Shown here one piece after another: positions 1 to 5,134 of a stretch of 5,134 nt of DNA; the first letter of the stretch is position 1, and each line of letters starts with the position of its first letter. The stretch comes from Gammaproteobacteria bacterium UBA4475. GTDB lineage: Bacteria; Pseudomonadota; Gammaproteobacteria; Pseudomonadales; Azotimanducaceae. The notes under the pieces are model-generated. The model was given only the letters and a program-made list of their open reading frames with translations. It did not search any database and was not told the origin of the DNA. The stretch is taken from positions 1 through 5,134 of the forward strand of contig DGOD01000096.1 in NCBI GenBank assembly GCA_002389265.1, written 5' to 3'. Made by a program: the position numbers and the translations under genes.

Positions 1-651
1 TGGCGGCGCGGTATTCACATTTAAGGCGCCGCCCACCGTTGGCAAAACCGTCATGACCTCCGACAAACGACCGTAGGCCTCATCGGTCATCGTCCGGAGC
101 AACCGAATCTCTGAGAGATCTCGCAGCGGTTGACCACTCGTTCGATACGGCCGTTCAAGCCCCAGATAATAATAATCTTCAGCGCCACCCGGCCTGACCT
201 CGCCATCGATATCGCTGAAATCAAGCAATTCATCCATCCAACTCGGGTTCAAACCAATTTGTGACGACAGTAGCGACAACTTTTCGGCAATCAGACCATT
301 GCCCTGGTTTGAGGATACAAAATCATTAAGATTGAACAGGCTCTGCAGGTCTTGGATCACGATATCGACTTCGCCTGATTCAAACTCAAAAGCAAGATCC
401 GCAGCCGCCCAGGCTTCGCTTAAGTCGTCCTGCTCAGGCCGCTCTTTAAAGTCACGAGCTAATAGTTGCCGAGCGTACTCTTCGCCCCCCGTGGCATAGT
501 AGTAGGCCTGCGCTCGATCAAAATAACGTGTGGCCGAGGAAATGGCGCGATGCTGGTTCTTAGCAATGGAGACGCTGAGCACCGTCGCAATGGTTACGAC
601 GAGCAGCACAATCATCAGCGCAACGCCCTGCTGCCTTGACCGCATCATCAT
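1..651 (-). CDS. gspK: Type II secretion minor pseudopilin GspK (N-terminal part, cut by window edge)
   Basis: GspK is the largest minor pseudopilin and caps the periplasmic pseudopilus tip in a complex with GspI and GspJ. My translation of this frame is open for 217 codons to the window edge, so roughly the last third of a typical ~320-residue protein is missing. The leader MMMRSRQQG ends at Gly9, followed by VALMIVLLVVTIATVL, a prepilin peptidase site plus membrane helix. Position +5 is Ile rather than Glu, the known GspK exception among pseudopilins. Family motifs follow: YYYATGGEEYA (50-60), DLQSLFNLND (101-110), a PGGAEDYYYL segment (154-163) and NVNTAP (211-216). The start codon is the first of three consecutive ATGs. 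It overlaps the gspJ stop in an ATGA arrangement, suggesting translational coupling. No strong Shine-Dalgarno is visible. The identity is secure; which of the three ATGs is used is not. Confidence 0.95.
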   Translation of the reverse strand, partial: MMMRSRQQGVALMIVLLVVTIATVLSVSIAKNQHRAISSATRYFDRAQAYYYATGGEEYARQLLARDFKERPEQDDLSEAWAAADLAFEFESGEVDIVIQDLQSLFNLNDFVSSNQGNGLIAEKLSLLSSQIGLNPSWMDELLDFSDIDGEVRPGGAEDYYYLGLERPYRTSGQPLRDLSEIRLLRTMTDEAYGRLSEVMTVLPTVGGALNVNTAPP

Positions 652-1370
652 AAAGTCCGCTCATCAAGTGATGGCGAAAGGGGTTGCGACGCCGGGTCAA
701 ACTCGTCATTTTGGTCTGTTTCGATGTCGTTAACGTTATTTTCCGCCTCGAGCGCGCCTGTGCCGCCCTGCATTGCAAACGGTATGTATTCCGGTAGGTT
801 TACGCGTCGAATTAAATCGCCCCACAATTCTGTGGTGATCCTTATCTCAATGCCCACAGGCAGTTCGTCTCCATCCTCAGCGGTAATCACTTCCTGACGC
901 GAACCATCGGCCTTGATCAAACTGACTTTAAAATCTGTCACTCCGGTCATTAGCGTTTGAACCCGGGGCGTCGCGTCTTGGGCCCGATCCAGAACCAGCC
1001 AGACCACCCGCTGCAACGCTTCACCATTGTATTGATAGGCGACTCGCTGTAACTGGCTCCTTGGCAACTTCAAAGGGTTACGCCAGCCACCCCGAGTAAA
1101 TTCTAATGGGTACAAGCCTTGATTCACTGAGACAGCGGCGATGGGATCGCCAAATTCATCGCGCACCCCTCGATAAACTAAAGCCGAAATGTCCCGATCA
1201 ATCATTTTAAAGACTCGGACTAAAGTCCGGTATTCATCCGTCCGTTCTTCCATCTGAGACTCAATACTGGACACACTGCGCAGCATCTGATTGGACGCCA
1301 ACCCGAGTATTGAGAAGATCGTCATCGCGATCAGGACCTCAAGCAAAGTAAATCCCAATGCGCGCCGCAT
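648..1370 (-). CDS. gspJ: Type II secretion minor pseudopilin GspJ
   Basis: GspJ is a minor pseudopilin of the periplasmic pseudopilus tip, bound to GspI and GspK. The protein has 240 residues. The short leader MRRALG is followed by FTLLEVLIAMTIFSILGLA, giving prepilin peptidase cleavage after Gly6 and the conserved Glu at mature position 5 (E11). Downstream are GspJ-typical motifs: a DRDI segment near 58-61, LEFTRGGWRNPL (89-100), PRSQLQRVAY (103-112) and the late strand PVGIEIRI (171-178). The ATG start shares one base with the gspI stop (TGATG), and the gene's own stop overlaps the gspK start, so both junctions look translationally coupled. From about residue 205 the protein carries a hydrophilic, acidic tail rich in Asp, Glu, Asn and Gln that seems to extend beyond the pseudopilin fold. 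The core assignment is firm; the role of the tail is unknown. Confidence 0.96.
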   Translation of the reverse strand: MRRALGFTLLEVLIAMTIFSILGLASNQMLRSVSSIESQMEERTDEYRTLVRVFKMIDRDISALVYRGVRDEFGDPIAAVSVNQGLYPLEFTRGGWRNPLKLPRSQLQRVAYQYNGEALQRVVWLVLDRAQDATPRVQTLMTGVTDFKVSLIKADGSRQEVITAEDGDELPVGIEIRITTELWGDLIRRVNLPEYIPFAMQGGTGALEAENNVNDIETDQNDEFDPASQPLSPSLDERTL

Positions 1371-1759
1371 CAGTTACGACCAATATAGCTGTATAAGACG
1401 GCGAGCTCCTGATCAACGACGGCATCATCTCTCACGGACACTTCAAGCCGCTTTAGATCCGCGTCGCTTGTTGCCTCAACGCGAACCAAAACTTGGTACC
1501 GCCGGTTGGCCATCAAAATTTCAGTTTGCTTACGAGTCGGTAGTAAGAAAGGGTCGTCATCACCACCCCGGCTCGTGATCTCATTCATCACGTTCTGCGC
1601 GACCGTGAAAGCGAGAAGCTGCTCTTGCATCCGACTGGTCTGCACCACCGCCAAAGACGCATTTTTGGTCAGCGCAAGCGCGATGACCGCAAACACGGCG
1701 AGCGCCACCATCACCTCGATAAGGGTGAAGCCTCGCATGAAAGCGCGCTTATGACTCAT
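1370..1759 (-). CDS. gspI: Type II secretion minor pseudopilin GspI
   Basis: GspI is the small minor pseudopilin that nucleates the GspH-I-J-K tip complex. From the chosen ATG the protein has 129 residues, the usual size. The basic leader MSHKRAFMRG ends at the prepilin peptidase Gly10, followed by FTLIEVMVALAVFAVIALAL with Glu at mature position 5. The segment AFTVAQNVMNEI (50-61) matches the conserved helix region of the family, and the late strand LKRLEVSVR (92-100) fits the usual C-terminal sheet. The frame could also open at TTG 1768 or GTG 1762, or at ATG 1738, which would leave only a three-residue leader. I prefer ATG 1759 because it gives a normal charged leader. It overlaps the gspH end by 11 nt. 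None of the options has a good Shine-Dalgarno, which is consistent with coupling to gspH translation. Confidence 0.94.
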   Translation of the reverse strand: MSHKRAFMRGFTLIEVMVALAVFAVIALALTKNASLAVVQTSRMQEQLLAFTVAQNVMNEITSRGGDDDPFLLPTRKQTEILMANRRYQVLVRVEATSDADLKRLEVSVRDDAVVDQELAVLYSYIGRN

Positions 1760-2300
1760 CACGTTCAATGGGCGTGCTACTTAAGACGAAGTCTCCAAAG
1801 CCTTCGGTCGACAACCCCATCCACCAGCCGTCCTCAGCGACCAAGCTCAATTCAAAGATTGAGGTTTCGCCGCTCGACAACAGCAACAATTCGGGTTGAG
1901 GCGCATTGCTCATTCCTGTGTCGTTGCTCGCCTGTGTCTCCTCTGTCGGCTCAATCAATCGTAAAGGCTCGCCTTCGGTAGTGAGCGCCAAAATTAATCC
2001 TTCGGGTAACGTATGGTGTTTCAACTGCGGCGCGTCTGCCGGCATCCAGGTTTGGCTACTTTCATCAAAAATGACAAATCCGTAGCTGTCAGTTGCCAGT
2101 TCAACCCCAATCTCGACGGCATCAACTTGCGCAGTCTCAAGGCCATACTCAAAAACAAATTTCAGTCGATCAGCCTCCTCCTCAAAGTCGGCTTGAGAGA
2201 CAAAAGCGGGGAGATTTGCGACCACAAGACCGGTCAACAACGAAACAATAAACAGAACAACCAGGATTTCAATCAGCGTAAAACCCTTCATAACGCGCAT
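1749..2300 (-). CDS. gspH: Type II secretion minor pseudopilin GspH
   Basis: GspH is a minor pseudopilin thought to link the GspI-J-K tip to the GspG shaft. The protein has 183 residues. The leader MRVMKG is followed by FTLIEILVVLFIVSLLTGLVV, so cleavage is expected after Gly6 with Glu11 at mature position 5. The C-terminal globular part carries a GspH-like strand with a sequence of the form PELLLLSSGETSIFEL (136-151). Residues 117-135 form a polar, Glu/Thr/Ser/Asn-rich loop before that strand. The ATG at 2300 lies 8 nt after the gspG stop. An in-frame ATG at 2291 would leave a leader of only three residues and is less likely. The neighbouring gspG and gspI support H over other GspH/FimT-like pilins. 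H is the least conserved of the set, so the identity rests partly on position in the operon. Confidence 0.92.
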   Translation of the reverse strand: MRVMKGFTLIEILVVLFIVSLLTGLVVANLPAFVSQADFEEEADRLKFVFEYGLETAQVDAVEIGVELATDSYGFVIFDESSQTWMPADAPQLKHHTLPEGLILALTTEGEPLRLIEPTEETQASNDTGMSNAPQPELLLLSSGETSIFELSLVAEDGWWMGLSTEGFGDFVLSSTPIERDES

Positions 2301-2308
2301 CGTGATGC

Positions 2309-2746
2309 CTATAGGTCCGATAGTTTTAAATCGGCATCCACACCCTCGCCACCTTCGCGCCGGTCAGAGCCCAAAGAATACACTTCGATTTGCCGGCCTT
2401 CACTAAAGTACAGGTAGGGCTCACCCCAAGGATCAATCGGCAGCTTTTTAAGATAACCATCAGCATTCCAGCGTCTGGGTTCCGGATAACCACTTGGCTT
2501 ATCAATCAACGCTTCCAGCCCCTGATCGGTACTCGGATAGTGACCGTTATCCATCCGATATAAATCCAAGGCATTGCCGACTTGTTGCAAATCTGATCGA
2601 GCCGCGGTGACCCGTGCTTCATCGGGCCGGCCAACGATATTCGGCACAATCAAGGCCCCCAGAATTCCCAATATAACCACGACCACCATAATCTCGATGA
2701 GGGTAAAACCTGTCTGACGGTATGCGCCCGTCTTCGGTTGCTTCAT
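2309..2746 (-). CDS. gspG: Type II secretion major pseudopilin GspG
   Basis: GspG is the main subunit of the periplasmic pseudopilus that pushes substrates through the outer-membrane secretin. The protein has 145 residues, normal for the family. The leader MKQPKTGAYRQTG precedes FTLIEIMVVVVILGILGALIVP, placing cleavage after Gly13 with Glu18 at mature position 5. Hallmark motifs are present: YPSTDQGLEAL (70-80), LPIDPWGEPY (102-111) and the C-terminal loop GSDRREGGEGVDAD (126-139). In known GspG structures the Asp residues of this loop bind calcium, which is needed for subunit folding and polymer stability; here Asp128, Asp137 and Asp139 are candidates. The ATG has a purine-rich ribosome binding site upstream, the best in the window. 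This agrees with the need for many more copies of GspG than of its neighbours. The identity is very secure. Confidence 0.98.
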   Translation of the reverse strand: MKQPKTGAYRQTGFTLIEIMVVVVILGILGALIVPNIVGRPDEARVTAARSDLQQVGNALDLYRMDNGHYPSTDQGLEALIDKPSGYPEPRRWNADGYLKKLPIDPWGEPYLYFSEGRQIEVYSLGSDRREGGEGVDADLKLSDL

Positions 2747-2754
2747 TGTCTGTG

Positions 2755-2763
2755 TCTTCCTCT
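2755..2763 (-). promoter_or_regulatory. Shine-Dalgarno sequence of gspG
   Basis: On the transcribed strand this reads AGAGGAAGA and ends 8 nt before the gspG ATG. It is the only clearly recognisable ribosome binding site in the window. The other genes begin at overlaps or short gaps without good anti-Shine-Dalgarno matches. It supports ATG 2746 as the start and independent, stronger translation of the major pseudopilin. Confidence 0.65.
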
Positions 2764-2796
2764 ATTATTTTTCAAAATCTATTACTTTTATATTTC

Positions 2797-2829
2797 GATA
2801 TCAGCGCGTTCAGGCCAAGCGCCGAGATC
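2797..2829 (-). promoter_or_regulatory. Stem-loop between gspF and gspG
   Basis: On the transcribed strand, arm GATCTCGGCGC (2829-2819) faces arm GCGCTGATATC (2807-2797) across an 11-nt loop. Ten of 11 positions pair, counting one G-U wobble, with a single C/U mismatch. The wobble is a pair only in the minus-strand RNA; on the other strand the same position would be an A/C mismatch, which favours a role in the operon mRNA. The hairpin starts 5 nt after the gspF stop and is followed by an A-rich stretch, not a U tract, so it is not a standard intrinsic terminator. It may be an mRNA processing or stabilising element that sets GspG expression apart from E and F. The pairing is seen; the function is inferred. 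Confidence 0.45.
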
Positions 2830-2834
2830 ATAGA

Positions 2835-4064
2835 CTAACCGACCAACTGATTGAGATTGATGATCGGCAGCAGAATCGCCATCACAATGGTGAACACCGC
2901 ACCGCCCATAATGATGAGCATCAAGGGACCGATCAAGCTCAGTAACGTTGCGAGCAGCGACTCAACATCCTGCTGAAGATAGCGCGCAACCCGTGCCAGC
3001 ATGCTATCTAACTCACCACTCGACTCGCCGCTTGCAATCATATACAGCATCATTGGCGGAAAATACCCACTTGTCTGCAGCGCAGCTTGCAGACTGCTGC
3101 CCTCGCTCACACGCAGCGTCGCGCGCACGACTTCTGTGCGAAGCCAGGTATTGGACACGACCTCTCCTGCGATTTTCATCGCTTCCACCAACGGCACGCC
3201 AGAAGCCGTCAGAATGCTCAGAGTACTCGCAAACTGCGCAATATTTCGACCCCGACTCATCTTGGCAAAGAGCGGTGCTTTCAGCAGAAATCGATCATAC
3301 TTCAGGCGATTTTGTTCAACCAATAACAGTTGCCGAATCAGAAGACTGAAGCCCACCAAACCTAAACCAACTAGCCAGCCATAGCCCGCAACAAAATCAC
3401 TTGCTGCAATCACAGCCTGGGTTAGGGCTGGCAGCGCTTGCCCAGTATCGGCGAAAACCGTCACAATATCGGGGACCACATAACCCAGCAATCCGGCCAG
3501 GATTAATAAGGTTAGAACAAACAAAATTACAGGGTAAACCAACGCTTGTTGTACCCGCATCGCAGATTCGTATTGGGCCTCACTAAAATCCGCAAGCTGA
3601 TTCAGAACCGCGTCGAGATGCCCTGACGATTCACCCGCTGCGACCGTTGCCCGAAACAAATCTGGAAAGGCTTTAGGGTAGATTTCAAGACTCCGAGCCA
3701 AGGAATAACCTTCCAAAACGCGAGCCCGCACAGTGGCCAACATTTTTTGCGTTTTTGGCATTTCAGTTTGGCGGGAAACGGCAAGCAGTGATTCTTCGAT
3801 CGGCAATCCCGCCGCGATCAAAGTCGCCAATTGACGGGTGATCAGGGCTCGCTCACTCACCGACAGCGCGGGTTGAAAGAAGCTGGACAAAAAGTCGCTG
3901 CCTGAACCTGTCTCGCCATCACCCTGCCGGGTTAAGGTGACACTTGTTGGGGCTAATCCCTGATCTCGCAGCATTTGTCGGACTTGCCGGGCCGAATCGC
4001 CTTCAAGCAGCCCTTTTTTCTGGCGTCCACGTGCATCTAAGGCTTGGTAATCGAATGCTGGCAT
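2835..4064 (-). CDS. gspF: Type II secretion inner-membrane platform protein GspF
   Basis: GspF is the polytopic inner-membrane protein of the assembly platform. It works with GspE, GspL and GspM to add pseudopilin subunits. The protein has 409 residues, the normal length, and belongs to the PilC/GspF family. A short N-terminal domain (MPAFDYQALDARGRQKKG) is followed by a Gly/Ser/Asp-rich linker (about 47-60). Two homologous cytoplasmic domains follow. The first has RQLATLIAAGLPIEESL (77-93) and AAGESSGHLDAVL (142-154). The second has STLSILTASGVPLVEAM (280-296) and IASGESSGELDSML (343-356), so the internal duplication is plain. Membrane segments are seen at about 176-198, 228-248 and 374-402. 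The ATG at 4064 lies 8 nt after the gspE stop, without a good Shine-Dalgarno. The Type IV pilus paralogue PilC is excluded by the gspE/gspG-K neighbours. Confidence 0.97.
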   Translation of the reverse strand: MPAFDYQALDARGRQKKGLLEGDSARQVRQMLRDQGLAPTSVTLTRQGDGETGSGSDFLSSFFQPALSVSERALITRQLATLIAAGLPIEESLLAVSRQTEMPKTQKMLATVRARVLEGYSLARSLEIYPKAFPDLFRATVAAGESSGHLDAVLNQLADFSEAQYESAMRVQQALVYPVILFVLTLLILAGLLGYVVPDIVTVFADTGQALPALTQAVIAASDFVAGYGWLVGLGLVGFSLLIRQLLLVEQNRLKYDRFLLKAPLFAKMSRGRNIAQFASTLSILTASGVPLVEAMKIAGEVVSNTWLRTEVVRATLRVSEGSSLQAALQTSGYFPPMMLYMIASGESSGELDSMLARVARYLQQDVESLLATLLSLIGPLMLIIMGGAVFTIVMAILLPIINLNQLVG

Positions 4065-4072
4065 CGTTTAAG

Positions 4073-5134
4073 TCAATCGGCCATCGTGACGCGGAGAATT
4101 TCATCAATGGTCGTCATACCCGAAAGCACTTTGCTTCGTCCATCGTCTCGAATGCCCATCGAATGCAGACGCGCTTGCTTTTCCATCTCCGGCTCAGATG
4201 CGCCCATATGGATCATCTCCCGAAGGCCATCATCAACCACTATGATTTCATAGATGCCTTGGCGGCCGCGATAGCCCTCATTGGCGCAGGCATCGCAGCC
4301 TACTGCTCGATAAATCACCGCTGCGGCATCTTCCTTTAAATTGAGGAAGCCTCGTTCGTAGGCATCGGGAGCATGCGCTGTTTTGCACTGATCACACAGA
4401 ACCCGTACCAAGCGCTGCGCAACCAATCCAGCGATGCTGTTTGACAGCAGATACGGCTGCACGCCCATATTGGCCAAGCGCGTGATTGCCCCAATTGCCG
4501 TGTTGGTATGAAGCGTTGATAAGACTAAATGGCCCGTTAAACTCGCCTGAACGGCGATGTCGGCGGTCTCATAATCTCGAATTTCACCGACCATCACAAC
4601 GTCTGGATCTTGTCTTAAGATCGCCCGCAAACCTTTTGCAAAGGTCATATTGGCCTTTGCATTCACCTGCGTTTGGCCAACGCCCTCCACATCATATTCG
4701 ATCGGGTCTTCAACGGTTAAGATGTTACGGCTGCTGTCATTGAGCCGATCTAAACCGGCGTACAAGGTGGTTGATTTTCCGGAACCGGTTGGTCCGGTGA
4801 CCAAAATAATGCCATGAGGCCGTGTGAGTAAGCCCTGCATCGCGCTCAAACCCGACGACTGCATTCCCAGAAACTCTAGGCTCTTGCGGCCATCCTGTTT
4901 GTCTAAGAGTCGCATGACCACGCGTTCGCCATTGCTTGCCGGAATGGTCGAGACGCGCACATCAACCTCCTTACCGCCAACTCGCACAGAAATACGGCCA
5001 TCTTGGGGCAACCGTTTCTCGGCAATGTCGAGCTTCGCCATGACTTTGATACGTGACACTAAGAGCGGCGCCAGAGCGCGCCGCGGCGACACGATTTGAC
5101 GCAGCACGCCGTCGACCCGAAATCGAATCACCAA
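4073..5134 (-). CDS. gspE: Type II secretion ATPase GspE (C-terminal part, cut by window edge)
   Basis: GspE is the hexameric cytoplasmic ATPase that powers pseudopilus assembly. The window holds 353 codons. The first in-window codon is a TTG inside the conserved [12 protein letters not shown] segment, so it is an internal Leu and not the start; roughly 150-200 N-terminal residues, including the GspL-binding domain, lie off the edge. Numbering from that codon, Walker [10 protein letters not shown] is at 114-122, the Asp box VEDPIEY at 141-147, Walker [13 protein letters not shown] at 176-187 with catalytic Glu184, and the His box [13 protein letters not shown] at 199-211. A zinc-binding tetracysteine module is formed by CDQC (247-250) and CDAC (280-283). 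Its 29-residue spacing is usual for T2SS ATPases. All catalytic residues are intact. PilB is the closest alternative family, but the downstream gspF-K genes settle the assignment. Confidence 0.97.
   Translation of the reverse strand: MVIRFRVDGVLRQIVSPRRALAPLLVSRIKVMAKLDIAEKRLPQDGRISVRVGGKEVDVRVSTIPASNGERVVMRLLDKQDGRKSLEFLGMQSSGLSAMQGLLTRPHGIILVTGPTGSGKSTTLYAGLDRLNDSSRNILTVEDPIEYDVEGVGQTQVNAKANMTFAKGLRAILRQDPDVVMVGEIRDYETADIAVQASLTGHLVLSTLHTNTAIGAITRLANMGVQPYLLSNSIAGLVAQRLVRVLCDQCKTAHAPDAYERGFLNLKEDAAAVIYRAVGCDACANEGYRGRQGIYEIIVVDDGLREMIHMGASEPEMEKQARLHSMGIRDDGRSKVLSGMTTIDEILRVTMAD

Noticed and set aside
560..778. Minus-strand open frame of 72 codons across the gspJ/gspK junction
   Set aside because: It is out of frame with both genes. 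The gspK frame itself, open from 651 to the edge, gives a convincing GspK with several family motifs.
2013..2417. Plus-strand open frame of 134 codons across gspH and the gspG end
   Set aside because: It lies antisense to two well-supported pseudopilin genes, resembles no family I know, and has no plausible start context. It is a shadow frame.
2787..2818. Possible sigma-70 promoter for gspG: TTGGCC (2818-2813) and TATAAA (2792-2787)
   Set aside because: The spacer is 20 nt, well off the optimum of about 17, and the -35 match is poor. The -10-like hexamer is expected by chance in A/T-rich sequence. An internal promoter remains possible but is not supported enough to annotate.
2797..2829. Reading the gspF-gspG stem-loop as an intrinsic terminator
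   Set aside because: No U tract follows the stem on the transcribed strand, and essential genes of the same system continue directly downstream.
3602..3784. Minus-strand open frame of 60 codons inside gspF
   Set aside because: It is an out-of-frame shadow of the first conserved GspF domain, with no sign of a frameshift in gspF.
3944..4339. Plus-strand open frame of 131 codons opposite the gspE/gspF junction
   Set aside because: It is antisense to conserved GspE and GspF coding sequence and has no recognisable domain. Other plus-strand frames in the window (for example 2948-3349, 3001-3384, 1625-1981, 299-499 and 4824-5099) were dropped for the same reason.
1..5134. Type IV pilus, competence or MSHA pilus locus instead of a T2SS
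   Set aside because: The ATPase and GspF/PilC families are shared, but the GspG calcium loop, the GspH-I-J-K series and the E-to-K order are specific to type II secretion.

Overview
The whole window is part of one type II secretion system (T2SS, general secretory pathway) operon. All genes lie on the minus strand, so transcription runs from position 5134 toward position 1. In transcript order they are gspE (only the C-terminal 353 codons are present), gspF, gspG, gspH, gspI, gspJ and gspK (only the first 217 codons are present). This is the classical E-F-G-H-I-J-K order of Gammaproteobacteria and related Proteobacteria. That order, the roughly 50% GC content and the two-membrane machinery indicate a Gram-negative proteobacterium, most likely a gammaproteobacterium. 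The sequence alone does not fix a genus.

Layout by region. Positions 5134-4073 hold the secretion ATPase GspE, with Walker A, Asp box, Walker B, His box and a CxxC...CxxC zinc module. Positions 4064-2835 hold the polytopic inner-membrane platform protein GspF. Positions 2834-2747 are the only sizeable intergenic gap (88 nt). It contains a well-paired stem-loop, an A/T-rich leader and the one convincing Shine-Dalgarno sequence in the window. Positions 2746-2309 hold the major pseudopilin GspG. Positions 2300-648 hold the minor pseudopilins GspH, GspI and GspJ, packed tightly with overlaps or very short gaps. Positions 651-1 hold the start of GspK, which runs out of the window. No stretch above 300 bases lacks a gene, and I see no RNA gene, mobile element, CRISPR array or terminator.

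How they work together (family knowledge). GspE hydrolyses ATP at the cytoplasmic face and, through GspF and the GspL/M platform, drives addition of GspG subunits to a periplasmic pseudopilus. GspH-I-J-K form the tip complex that primes the pseudopilus and contacts substrate. The growing pseudopilus pushes folded exoproteins through the GspD secretin. All five pseudopilins carry the prepilin peptidase (GspO/PilD) cleavage signature. GspC and GspD probably lie upstream, and GspL and GspM downstream, outside the window.

No undescribed system is visible. The points most worth a second look are the stem-loop between gspF and gspG and the acidic C-terminal tail of GspJ.
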